A stretch of 50,795 bases of DNA from Dinghuibacter sp035492835 (GTDB lineage Bacteria > Bacteroidota > Bacteroidia > Chitinophagales > Chitinophagaceae): contig NZ_DATJIY010000223.1 of NCBI RefSeq assembly GCF_035492835.1, forward strand, positions 1 to 50,795. Direction: 5' to 3'. The translations under genes were made by a program, and so were the position numbers. Shown here piece by piece: positions 14,880 through 24,071 of this stretch. The first letter of the stretch is position 1, and every line of letters starts with the position of its first letter. The notes under the pieces are model-generated. The model did no database searches, was not told the DNA's origin, and saw only the letters and a program-made list of their open reading frames with translations.

Positions 14880-17800
14880 AAAGCTCTACGCCGCGTTTGT
14901 TGTCCTTCTGTCCCTCATTTGCTTGCGAATGGACGTGAATGGCCAATCCATCATTAACCCTGGCGACACCGTGAAGACGTTTCCTACGTCGGGCACGCAA
15001 CCTGCGATCCCTGCTTATGGGACCGTCGCCAAGTGGTACCGGGCGCAACGCCTCAGCTGGAACACGACCGAATGGAAGTGTTACATCTACAACGGGCAGC
15101 CCTTCCGGGTCCACTTCCCTAAATCGTACAACCCGACCGCCAACGACGGGAAGGTGTACCCGGTTTTCCTCTTCCTACACGGCGTAGGCGAGGCGGGTAC
15201 CGCTTATGACAACGAATATCAGCTCTACCACGGCGGGCAGATATTCCAGAACCAGATCGACAATGGCAGTTTCGACGGCTATTGCATCGTTCCGCAAAGC
15301 CAGGGTGGTTGGGGTCCGGCCAACTACACCAACATCATCCCTGTCCTCAACTACATGATCGCCAACAACAAGGTCGACTTCACGCGGATCATCGTGAACG
15401 GCCTGTCCGGTGGCGGCGCGGGTTGCTGGGAGATCGCGGACGACTACCCCCAGTATTTCGCGGGGGTTATGCCCATGTCGGCGATGTGCTCCTGCTACAG
15501 CACCTCCGCCTGGGTCAATAACATGAAGTACACGGCGTACTGGGACTTCCAGGGCGGCCAGGACGGTTCTCCCGATCCCTATACGGCCAGCCTGGTGAAC
15601 CCTTACTTCTATAACGCAGGCGCTAATTACACCTATACCGAATTCATCACCCAAGGTCACGACACCTGGGACTCCGCTTGGCAGGTGCCGAGCTTTTTTC
15701 CGTTTGTCAACGCACAACACAGCAATAACCCCTGGCCTCTTTTCAACCACACGGGCTTCTGTCCCGGCGCGCCGATCAGCGTAACCATGGGGGTCGCCCC
15801 CGGGTACCAGGCGTACCGCTGGCGGTTGAACGGCGGGACGCCCAACCCGGCCTGGACCACCAACCAGATCACGGTCACCGCTGTGGGGACCTATGACTGC
15901 CAGGTGGAACTGAACGGCGTTTGGTCGCCCTGGTCCCCCACCCCGGTCACCGTCTTTGTACAGGGCGCGACGCAAACGCCCAACATCACGCTGGTCAACA
16001 AACAGTCGGTCACGATCCCCTCCACGGACCTGAACGACTCGGTGACCATGTTCCTGCCGGCGGGCGACTCGTTGTACTCCTGGTACAAGGTCGGTAACGC
16101 GGGCGTCGTCGGCTCTTCCAACACCCTGACCGTAGGCGGTCTCGGCGGCCCCGGCGACTACTACGCCACGGTGATCCCGAAATTCGGCTGTAGCGCCATC
16201 CCCTCCCCGGTCTTCCAGGTGGTCAACGCCGGCGGCCCCAACGCGCCCCTGGCGGCGACGAACCCCGTGGCCAACGGCCTGGGCTTCACCAAGACGCAAC
16301 TGACCTGGGCCAGCCAGCCTAGCCAGAAGAACCCGCCCACTGCCTTCGAGATCTATCGCGCGACAAAATCGGGAGGCCCCTACATCTACCTGGGCCAGAC
16401 CGGGCCAAGCGTGCTTCAGTATGTAGATTCGGCCAATGTCCTGGCGGGCAAGACCTACTACTACGTCATCCGCGCCATCGATACGACCGGCGCCGCGCCG
16501 CTCTCTCCCGAAGTGTTCGCAACGACCAGCTCGGATAAGACGGCGCCCACCGGACCGACCGGTCTGATGAGCACGATCACGACGTCGAGCACGATCGCCA
16601 TCAAATGGAACAGCTCCACGGACAACGTGTCGGTGGACCACTATAACGTATATGTCAACGGCACGCTGACCAACGTCACGCACGACACCTCGTTCGTGCT
16701 GAACAGCCTCACCAGCGGCGCCTGGTATTCGATCTACGTCACGGCGGTGGACCCCTCCGGTAACGAAAGCGTGCACAGCCCGCAGCTCGTTTCCGAGGCC
16801 ATCAACGGCGGTCTGATCTACAACTACTATACGTCGACCACGAACCTGACCTCCGTGCAGAACCTGGTGTCGATGACGCCGGTCGCCAGCGGCCAGGAAG
16901 CCAACGTGGGTATCGGTATCTTCCCCGGCACCACGACCAACTTCGGGTACATCTGGCACGGGTACATCACGATTCCGGTGAGCGGCACGTATAACTTCGC
17001 TACGGCATCCGACGACGCCAGCGCCCTTTGGTTCAATACCCTGACGCCCGGCACCGACGCCGCGGCTACGGTGAACAACGACTATATCCAAGGCACCACC
17101 CAGCGGAACAGCGCAGCGCTGAACCTGACGGCCGGCACCTACCCGATCTGTATCGCCTTCGTCCAACAAGGCGGCGGTTCGGCCATGTCGGTGCTGTGGA
17201 GCTCGCAGAAGCTGAATGGCAACACCACCTATGTCGCCATCCCGAACCAGTATTTCGCTGGCACGGTCACGTCGCCCGGTAGTGTTCCCAAACAACCGAC
17301 CACCGTCAGGGCTACGGCCACGGCCTACAACCAGACGCAGGTTACCTGGACGGACAACAGCAACAACGAAACCGGGTTTGAAGTCTATCGCGCCACGTCC
17401 GCCAGCGGTCCCTTCGCGATCGCCGGCACCGCCCCCGCGGGCTCCACGTCCTTTACCGACGCAGGGCTGACGGGTGGTACGACCTACTTCTACAAGGTGC
17501 AAGCCATCAATAACTCCGGTGCTTCCGGCTTCGACAGCCTGTCGATGAGCGGTCTGACGTATAAGGTCTACTCCGGCGCCTTTGGCAGCCCGATGCCGAA
17601 CTTCAACACGCTGACGCCCGTCGCCACCGGCAACATCAACAACGTGAACATCGCCGTCGCCGGCAGCCTGACCACCAACTTCGGTCTGTTGTTCACGGGT
17701 GTGCTGAGGGCGCCCGCCACCGGTACCTATACCTTCCAGACGTCTTCGGACGACGCCAGCGCCCTGTATATCGGCGGTTACCCGAACGGCACGAAGGTGG

Positions 17801-20800
17801 TCAACAACGACGCCCAGCAAGGCACGACCACCAAGACCGGGACCATCACCCTGACCAAGGGCCAGACCTACGCCTTTGCCGTGCCCTACGACCAGGGTAC
17901 CGGCTCGTATGTGCTGACCGCGGCCTGGAAGACGCCCGGTTCCACCACCGCCGTAGCGATCCCCGATTCGGTCTTCGCGTACGCCGGCTGGACCTGCACC
18001 ACGCCCGCCGCACCCGCGGCCCCGGCTACCCCCGTCGTAACGGCGTCGGCTACCTCCAGCTCGAAGATCACGCTGAACTGGACCGAAACGTCCCCCGTGG
18101 TCAGCGGCTACGTGCTGAACCGTTCGGCTAACGACCAAAGCCACTTCCAGCTCCTGGCCAACATCACGGGCAACCCGTCCTCTTACCTGGACAGCTCGCT
18201 CTTCGGCCACACGCAATACTACTACCAGCTCCAGGCCGTCAACGCCTCGGGCAGCTCCGCGTTCAGCGCGATCGCCGGCACCACGACGCTGGATAACTTC
18301 CCGGTCGTGACCGCCGTGCCCAGCCAAACGGCCCGCTATGGCGTCACCACCACGATCAACCTGCAGGCCACCGACCCCGACGGGGACGCGCTGACCTTCA
18401 CCGGTCTGAACCTGCCGGCCTTCGCCAGCCTGCAAGACAACGGCAACGGCACCGCGGTGCTGACGCTGAACCCGACCCAGGCACAGTCCGGCTCGTATAA
18501 CGGTATCGGCGCCACGGTGAGCGACGGCAAAGGCGGCTCCACCAACATCGCCTTCAACCTCACGGTCAACGGTAACTACGCACCCGTCCTGACGGCGGTG
18601 TCGCCCGTACAGGTGAACACCAACGCAACGGTGAAGATACCGCTGACGGCTACCGACCAGAACGGCGACAACCTGACCTTTACGGTCAGCGGCGTACCGG
18701 GCAACAACAGCCTGGTCCTTGGCCCCAACGGCTCCGACACCCTCGTGGTAACGCCCGGTCTGGCAACCACCGGCACGTATACGGTCACCGTCACCGTCAA
18801 CGACGGCAACGGCGGTATCACCACGACGACGTTCCCGCTGACGGTGAGCTTCGTGACCCCGACCAAGGTGGTCTACATCCGCGCCAACGACGGCGACCCC
18901 GTCGGCGCCCCGTGGAACAACTTCACGTCGCAGATCACGAGCAACCTGCTCGACATCAACGGAGTCAACACCGGTTGGACCTTCAACCTGAACACCGGCT
19001 GGTGGGGTGGTTCCGCCCTCGGGCCCACCACGGGTAACAACAGCGGCGTCTACCCCGACAACGTCATGAAGGACTTCTGGTTCTTCGCGTATGCCGGCGG
19101 CCCCGCCACCGTCGACCCGATCATCTCCGGCCTGGATACCACGCAGCTGTATAACATCACGCTGTTCGGCTCCTCCGTCTTCAACTGGGTACCCGACAAC
19201 GGTACGACGGTCTACTCCGCCCAGGGTCAGACGCAGTCGCTCTACGTCCAGAACAATACCAAGAACACCGTCACGCTGACGAACCTCAAACCGGACGCCA
19301 CCGGCTCCATCACGTTCCACATGGCCGTGACCCCCGGTACGCCCGTAGGGTATCTGAACGCCCTGGTGATCAACCAGCTCTTCGACGACGGCACCCTGCC
19401 GCTCAGCCCGCACAACCTGACGACCGCCCTCAGCGGCAGCAGCGTGGTGCTGAGCTGGTCCGATTCCGCGTACAACGAGCAAGGGTACGAAGTATGGAGG
19501 GCGACCAACGCCGCCGGTCCGTTCACCCTGCTGACGAACCAGATCCCGCCCAAGACGGTCAGCTATACGGATAGCACCGCCTTTGGTTTCACGACCTATT
19601 ACTACGAGGTCCGCGCCTACAACCAGCACGGCTACTCCTACTATACCAACGTCGCCAGCGCGACGACGCCCGACAAGGTGCCGACGCTGAACCCGATCGG
19701 TAACCTGAGCCTCGGCTGGGATACCGACACGGTAATCAACATCACCACGACCAACGCCGCCGGTAACACGGTCACGCTGACGGGTTCCAACCTGCCGTCG
19801 TGGGCCGTCCTGACGGACAACGGCAACGGTACCGGCACCCTGGCGATGAACGTGCCCGACAGCACCTCCGGCAGCTTCTCGAACCTGACGATCACCATGA
19901 CCGACAGGGCCGATTCGGTCCGCACGACGTCCTTCAACCTCACGGTGAAGAACCCGCTGGTGACCACGACGTATATCCACTTCTCGGACGGCATCAACAA
20001 CGGCGCCGCCCCCTGGAACAACATCAACATCTGGCCCGGCAGCGGTTTCTCGCAAACCAACCTGCTCAACGACAACGGCGTCAACTCCGGTATCACGCTC
20101 ACCTACCAGAGCAACTTCCAGGGCTTCAACAACTCGGGCGACATCACCGGCAACAACTCCGGTATCTTCCCCGACGGTGTGATGGGCTCCTGTCTGTTCG
20201 ACGCCGGTTCGCAAACCGACTCCATCCTGCTCAGCGGTCTGACCCCCGGCGCGCGGTATACCTTCGGGGTATTCAGCAGCTCCAACTGGCAGGTCGCCGG
20301 CAATACCAACTTCACCCTCCTGGGCACGACCCAATCCGTCTTCCCGGCGTACAACACGAACAACCTGCTGCAATGGCGGAACGTGACGCCGAGGGCCAAC
20401 GGTACGGTTTCCCTGGGTGTGCAGAAGGCATCCGCCGCTCAGTACTCGTTCCTGAACGACATCATCGTACAACAATACGATACCTCCAAGCTGAAGATCC
20501 TCGGGCCTTCTTACCTGCAGGCTACGCAAATCACGCGTAACTCGGTAAGCCTGCACTGGACCGACAATTCCTGGAATGAGACCAACGAAGAAGTATGGCG
20601 CGCCACCGACGGCCAGCCGTACAAGAAGATCGCTACCCTGTCGCCCAACGTGGTAACCTACAAGGACTCCGCGCTGGCTTCCAACAGCACCTACTACTAC
20701 TCGGTTCGCGCGGTGAAGGGCACGCTCCCGTCCACCTATTCGAACCCTGTCAAGGCAACGACCACCTCGTACGCCGTGTACATGGAGTTCAACGAACCCG

Positions 20801-21672
20801 GCACCAACCTGGCGCCGCTCCCCTGGAACCCGATGAACCAGGCGCCGACCAACGGTACGGTTTGGAAGAACCTCTGGGATGACCAGGGTAACCCGACCTC
20901 CACCGGCGCGGTCATCAACGGTCTGTTCGACGTCACCAACCTGGGTACGGTCACCGGCAACAACAGCGGTGTAGTCCCCGACGCGGTCATGGTCGACAAC
21001 TACCTGGTGTTCTCCGGCGGTTCCGCGGCCATCATCATCAACGGTCTCAATATCAACGGCCTCTATGACGTGACGTTCTTCAACAGCTTCTTCCAGTCCG
21101 ACGTGGTCACCCGGTTTATGGTGAACGGCCAGCCGGTCATCCTGGATGCTTCGCTGAATACGTCCGCCACGATCACGGCCTATGGTATCAAACCCGATGC
21201 CTTCGGTCAGATCACGGTCACCATCCAACCCAACCTGCAAACGACGGCCTACGCCACGTTGAACGCGATCATCCTGAGAGGGTACTCGCCGGACAACAAC
21301 CCCGTACCCGCCACGCCGGTTACGACCAGCCAGGTGGTCACGCAGACCCAATCGGTCAGCCACTCCACCCAGGACGCCTCGGTTACGCCCAGCGTACTGG
21401 CCGGCGGGGACACGGTGATCGCCGCCTACCCGAACCCCTTCAAGACGAGCTTCACCCTCCAGGTGCCGGCCGTCAGCGAAGACAAGGCCCTGGTAGAGAT
21501 GTACTCGACTGATGGTCAACAGGTTTACGCCAACGAGTTCAAGAACCTCGTGGCCGGGACCAACTACCTCACGATCCAGCCCGCCTTCTCCCTGAACACG
21601 GGCGTGTACATCGTGAAGGTCCGGACCAAGGAAGGAAATATGACTAAGACGATTAAAGTGCTGAAACAGTAA
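14875..21672 (+). CDS. Giant secreted multidomain protein: N-terminal esterase, FN3/PA14/Ig-like repeats, T9SS sorting signal
   Basis: 2265 residues. A signal peptide (about 1-24) precedes an alpha/beta-hydrolase of the PHB-depolymerase/feruloyl-esterase type (about 50-285). This has FLFLHGVGEAG, nucleophile Ser178 in NGLSGGGAGCW, a likely Asp near 230 and His262 in TQGHDTW. Then come Ig-like parts, FN3 domains (about 462-642, 803-892, 1049-1139, 1510-1600, 1880-1965) and two PA14-like domains with TASDDASALWF and TSSDDASALYI (about 646-790 and 893-1037). Two Ig/cadherin-like domains with DPDGDALTF and DQNGDNLTF follow (about 1142-1326). Three copies of a module with TGNNSG-x-x-PD-x-VM begin near 1333, 1699 and 1966. 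The C terminus has AYPNPFKTSFTLQV and GVYIVKVRTKEG, a type IX secretion signal. It is probably cell-surface and may modify or bind the glycan. Confidence 0.9.
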   Translation: MPKLYAAFVVLLSLICLRMDVNGQSIINPGDTVKTFPTSGTQPAIPAYGTVAKWYRAQRLSWNTTEWKCYIYNGQPFRVHFPKSYNPTANDGKVYPVFLFLHGVGEAGTAYDNEYQLYHGGQIFQNQIDNGSFDGYCIVPQSQGGWGPANYTNIIPVLNYMIANNKVDFTRIIVNGLSGGGAGCWEIADDYPQYFAGVMPMSAMCSCYSTSAWVNNMKYTAYWDFQGGQDGSPDPYTASLVNPYFYNAGANYTYTEFITQGHDTWDSAWQVPSFFPFVNAQHSNNPWPLFNHTGFCPGAPISVTMGVAPGYQAYRWRLNGGTPNPAWTTNQITVTAVGTYDCQVELNGVWSPWSPTPVTVFVQGATQTPNITLVNKQSVTIPSTDLNDSVTMFLPAGDSLYSWYKVGNAGVVGSSNTLTVGGLGGPGDYYATVIPKFGCSAIPSPVFQVVNAGGPNAPLAATNPVANGLGFTKTQLTWASQPSQKNPPTAFEIYRATKSGGPYIYLGQTGPSVLQYVDSANVLAGKTYYYVIRAIDTTGAAPLSPEVFATTSSDKTAPTGPTGLMSTITTSSTIAIKWNSSTDNVSVDHYNVYVNGTLTNVTHDTSFVLNSLTSGAWYSIYVTAVDPSGNESVHSPQLVSEAINGGLIYNYYTSTTNLTSVQNLVSMTPVASGQEANVGIGIFPGTTTNFGYIWHGYITIPVSGTYNFATASDDASALWFNTLTPGTDAAATVNNDYIQGTTQRNSAALNLTAGTYPICIAFVQQGGGSAMSVLWSSQKLNGNTTYVAIPNQYFAGTVTSPGSVPKQPTTVRATATAYNQTQVTWTDNSNNETGFEVYRATSASGPFAIAGTAPAGSTSFTDAGLTGGTTYFYKVQAINNSGASGFDSLSMSGLTYKVYSGAFGSPMPNFNTLTPVATGNINNVNIAVAGSLTTNFGLLFTGVLRAPATGTYTFQTSSDDASALYIGGYPNGTKVVNNDAQQGTTTKTGTITLTKGQTYAFAVPYDQGTGSYVLTAAWKTPGSTTAVAIPDSVFAYAGWTCTTPAAPAAPATPVVTASATSSSKITLNWTETSPVVSGYVLNRSANDQSHFQLLANITGNPSSYLDSSLFGHTQYYYQLQAVNASGSSAFSAIAGTTTLDNFPVVTAVPSQTARYGVTTTINLQATDPDGDALTFTGLNLPAFASLQDNGNGTAVLTLNPTQAQSGSYNGIGATVSDGKGGSTNIAFNLTVNGNYAPVLTAVSPVQVNTNATVKIPLTATDQNGDNLTFTVSGVPGNNSLVLGPNGSDTLVVTPGLATTGTYTVTVTVNDGNGGITTTTFPLTVSFVTPTKVVYIRANDGDPVGAPWNNFTSQITSNLLDINGVNTGWTFNLNTGWWGGSALGPTTGNNSGVYPDNVMKDFWFFAYAGGPATVDPIISGLDTTQLYNITLFGSSVFNWVPDNGTTVYSAQGQTQSLYVQNNTKNTVTLTNLKPDATGSITFHMAVTPGTPVGYLNALVINQLFDDGTLPLSPHNLTTALSGSSVVLSWSDSAYNEQGYEVWRATNAAGPFTLLTNQIPPKTVSYTDSTAFGFTTYYYEVRAYNQHGYSYYTNVASATTPDKVPTLNPIGNLSLGWDTDTVINITTTNAAGNTVTLTGSNLPSWAVLTDNGNGTGTLAMNVPDSTSGSFSNLTITMTDRADSVRTTSFNLTVKNPLVTTTYIHFSDGINNGAAPWNNINIWPGSGFSQTNLLNDNGVNSGITLTYQSNFQGFNNSGDITGNNSGIFPDGVMGSCLFDAGSQTDSILLSGLTPGARYTFGVFSSSNWQVAGNTNFTLLGTTQSVFPAYNTNNLLQWRNVTPRANGTVSLGVQKASAAQYSFLNDIIVQQYDTSKLKILGPSYLQATQITRNSVSLHWTDNSWNETNEEVWRATDGQPYKKIATLSPNVVTYKDSALASNSTYYYSVRAVKGTLPSTYSNPVKATTTSYAVYMEFNEPGTNLAPLPWNPMNQAPTNGTVWKNLWDDQGNPTSTGAVINGLFDVTNLGTVTGNNSGVVPDAVMVDNYLVFSGGSAAIIINGLNINGLYDVTFFNSFFQSDVVTRFMVNGQPVILDASLNTSATITAYGIKPDAFGQITVTIQPNLQTTAYATLNAIILRGYSPDNNPVPATPVTTSQVVTQTQSVSHSTQDASVTPSVLAGGDTVIAAYPNPFKTSFTLQVPAVSEDKALVEMYSTDGQQVYANEFKNLVAGTNYLTIQPAFSLNTGVYIVKVRTKEGNMTKTIKVLKQ

Positions 21673-21686
21673 CTTTAGGTTACTGT
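21666..21686 (+). other. Hairpin over the stop codon of the giant gene
   Basis: ACAGTAAC (21666-21673) and GTTACTGT (21679-21686) form a perfect 8-bp stem with a 5-nt loop that includes the TAA stop. It lies just before the true terminator and may protect the 3' end of the mRNA. It has no T-tract of its own. Confidence 0.5.
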
Positions 21687-21699
21687 CTCTAATAGGATC

Positions 21700-21741
21700 G
21701 ATCGCCGGTCCGCTGAAAGGCAGACCGGCGATCTTTTTTTT
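21700..21741 (+). terminator. Strong intrinsic terminator after the giant gene
   Basis: GATCGCCGGTC (21700-21710) pairs with GACCGGCGATC (21723-21733) around a 12-nt loop and is followed by eight T. It separates the giant gene from the wzc-like gene, which starts 17 bp later and so needs read-through or a promoter not recognised here. Confidence 0.88.
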
Positions 21742-21757
21742 AAAACCTTGTACTACT

Positions 21758-23980
21758 ATGGATTTTGCGTATCTATTACGGGTCCTGCTGAAACGGAAGT
21801 GGATCATCATCGGCGCCACCCTCCTGGCCGCGGTTGTCGCTTACTTCGCGACCAAGGGTGAAAAGAAGCTGTATCGTTCCAATACCCAGTTCTCCACCGG
21901 CTATACCACGTCCGACGTGGCGACCATCGGTTCGGAAAACGTCAACTTCATGGAAGCGGACACGAAGTTCAACAACGTGATCGTGACCGCGGGATCTCCC
22001 ACAGTGGTAAGTCTGCTCGGCTATAAGCTGCTACTCCACGACCTCGCCAGCCCCCGGCCCTTCCGCCGCCTGAGCGAAACCGATATGCAAAATCCCCTGG
22101 TCAAGAGCGTCGACATGGAAAAAGCCACACAGGTCCTGGAGACCAAGTGGGAAACCATGAGCCTGCTGACCAGCTACCTGCCCGACGAGAAGAAGCTCCT
22201 CGAGCTCCTGAACCTCTATCATTACGATTATAACTCCCTCGCCAAATACCTCTCGATCAACCGTCTCCAGCACACCGACTATATCGAGATCGACTACTAC
22301 TCCGAAAACCCGGAGCTATCGGCCTATACGGTCAACCAACTTTTCCAGGAATTTATCCGGTACTACCAGAGCATCAAAAGCGAGCGCTCCTCCGAGTCGA
22401 TCGACACGCTCCGCAGCCTGGTCGAACGGAAAAAGGCGGACCTGGACGCCAAGAACGACGCCCTCCGCAGGGCCGGCCTCACCGACGTGGGCGCCGAAAG
22501 CTCGGCCAAGTTCGACATGATCTCCAACATGCAGACGAACCTGGAAACCGAAAAAGCCAAGCGCAACCAGATCACCTACAAGCTGCAGTCGATCAACAAC
22601 CGCATCTCCAACATGGGTAACGCCCAGGGCGGCACCCTCGAGGGCGACGACCCCAATTATAACGCCGCGCTGGTTCAAGCCAAGCAAAAACGGGACGACG
22701 CCTTCCGCGCCTACCAGGCCAGCGGCAACAACGACCAGGACCTCTACGCCGCCTATATCAAGGCGCGTGATGCCTATAACAATTTATACTCCTCTTCACA
22801 GGGCCCCGCCCACCAGGTAGCCACCACGGGTCCCACCCGCAGCGACCTGGAAAACGACAAAAGCGACCTCCAGGTCCAGCTGCAGGCGGAAAACGCGACC
22901 ATCAACTCCGCGCAGCACACGATCGATTCGCTCAAGCAAAGCGTGATCGCGTCTTCGTCCAAGAGCGCCGAAGTGGAAAGCATGCTCAAGGACCAGGACC
23001 TGGCCAACAAGGAATACCTGGACGCCAAGACCCGCTACAACAACGCGATGGACGCGAACAGCTCCGCCGTGAACAATTTCCGGCAGATCCTCCTGGGTCA
23101 GCCCGCGATATACCCCGAACCGAGCAAGCGCATCATCTATGTCGCGGCGGCCGGTCTGGGCGCGTTCTTCGTTACCGTGCTGGTCTTCGTGGGGCTGACC
23201 TACGTCGACGCCTCGGTCAAGACGCCCATCATCTTCGAAAAAACCGTTGGGCTCAAGCTGATCTCGATGATCAACCTGATGAACTTCAAACATAAGACGC
23301 TGAACGACCTGGTCACCGGCAACAAGGCGGGAACGCACTACTCGGAGGACGACCGGCACAACCGGGAAAACGTTTTCCGGGAGCTCCTCCGGAAGCTGCG
23401 TTTCGAGATCGAAAGCAGCGGTAAAAAGGTGTTCCTGTTCACCAGCACCCGGAAGGGCCAGGGCAAGACCACGATCATCCAGGCGCTGAGCTATAGCATG
23501 TCGCTGAGCAAAAAGCGCATCCTGATCCTGGATACCAACTTCTGTAACAATGACCTAACCCAGCAGCTGGGCGCCAAGCCCACCCTGGAAAAACTGGGCG
23601 GGTACGCCGGCGACGACAAGCTGCTGACCACGATCCAGGACGCCGCGAGCGACGTGATACCGGGGAGCGTGTACGCGATCGGTTGCGAGGGCGGGGACTA
23701 TACGCCGTCGGAAGTGCTGCCGCGGGAAAACCTCCTCCAGCACCTCAAGACGCTGACCAAGATGTTCGACTATGTTTTCCTGGAAGGGCCGCCCCTCAAC
23801 GACTTCTCGGACTCCAAGGAACTGGCGCAGCACGTAGAGGGCATCATCGCGATCTTCTCCGCGCAGCACATCATCAAGCAGATCGATAAGGACTCCATCG
23901 ATTTCTTCAAGGGACTCAACGGCAAGTTCACGGGGGCGGTATTGAACATGGTGGACCTGGAAAACGTGAATGTAGTGTAG
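21758..23980 (+). CDS. Wzc/GumC-like chain-length determinant with C-terminal BY-kinase-like ATPase domain
   Basis: 740 residues. The Wzz-type part has helix 1 at about 12-30 (KWIIIGATLLAAVVAYFA), a long periplasmic coiled-coil region (about 190-440) and helix 2 near 459-485. The cytosolic P-loop domain has Walker A in STRKGQGKTT (Lys570) and a Walker A' strand ILILDTNF (Asp592). The Walker B position reads YVFLEGPP, with Glu where Asp is usual, and there is no C-terminal tyrosine cluster, so classical autophosphorylation is doubtful. Such proteins control polymer length with Wzy and couple synthesis to export. It starts a compact rightward group with the small peptide and polymerase genes. 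Confidence 0.88.
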   Translation: MDFAYLLRVLLKRKWIIIGATLLAAVVAYFATKGEKKLYRSNTQFSTGYTTSDVATIGSENVNFMEADTKFNNVIVTAGSPTVVSLLGYKLLLHDLASPRPFRRLSETDMQNPLVKSVDMEKATQVLETKWETMSLLTSYLPDEKKLLELLNLYHYDYNSLAKYLSINRLQHTDYIEIDYYSENPELSAYTVNQLFQEFIRYYQSIKSERSSESIDTLRSLVERKKADLDAKNDALRRAGLTDVGAESSAKFDMISNMQTNLETEKAKRNQITYKLQSINNRISNMGNAQGGTLEGDDPNYNAALVQAKQKRDDAFRAYQASGNNDQDLYAAYIKARDAYNNLYSSSQGPAHQVATTGPTRSDLENDKSDLQVQLQAENATINSAQHTIDSLKQSVIASSSKSAEVESMLKDQDLANKEYLDAKTRYNNAMDANSSAVNNFRQILLGQPAIYPEPSKRIIYVAAAGLGAFFVTVLVFVGLTYVDASVKTPIIFEKTVGLKLISMINLMNFKHKTLNDLVTGNKAGTHYSEDDRHNRENVFRELLRKLRFEIESSGKKVFLFTSTRKGQGKTTIIQALSYSMSLSKKRILILDTNFCNNDLTQQLGAKPTLEKLGGYAGDDKLLTTIQDAASDVIPGSVYAIGCEGGDYTPSEVLPRENLLQHLKTLTKMFDYVFLEGPPLNDFSDSKELAQHVEGIIAIFSAQHIIKQIDKDSIDFFKGLNGKFTGAVLNMVDLENVNVV

Positions 23981-23981
23981 T

Positions 23982-24071
23982 ATGAAGCAGGTTTCGTTAC
24001 ATCAGAAAGTCGTCGTGACCATTTCGGCGGCGATGTTCATCTATTTCTTCTTAAAAGTCGTTTTTCTTTGA
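23982..24071 (+). CDS. 29-residue single-span membrane peptide
   Basis: ATG at 23982, one base after the wzc-like stop, gives a peptide beginning MKQVSLHQKVVVTISAAMF and ending in FFLKVVFL. It has a basic N terminus and one hydrophobic span. Its TGA overlaps the TTG start candidate of the polymerase gene. The tight spacing on both sides and membrane-like composition argue for a real gene, possibly a small partner of Wzc or the polymerase. I do not recognise a family, and at this length chance cannot be ruled out. Confidence 0.5.
   Translation: MKQVSLHQKVVVTISAAMFIYFFLKVVFL

Noticed and set aside
15175..21819. 2214-residue open frame on the minus strand, antisense to the giant gene
   Set aside because: It mirrors a plus-strand gene with strong GC-ending codon bias, which keeps the antisense frame open. 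Its translation is low-complexity (Arg/Val/Gly rich) without domains, while the plus frame has a clear signal peptide, domains and sorting signal.
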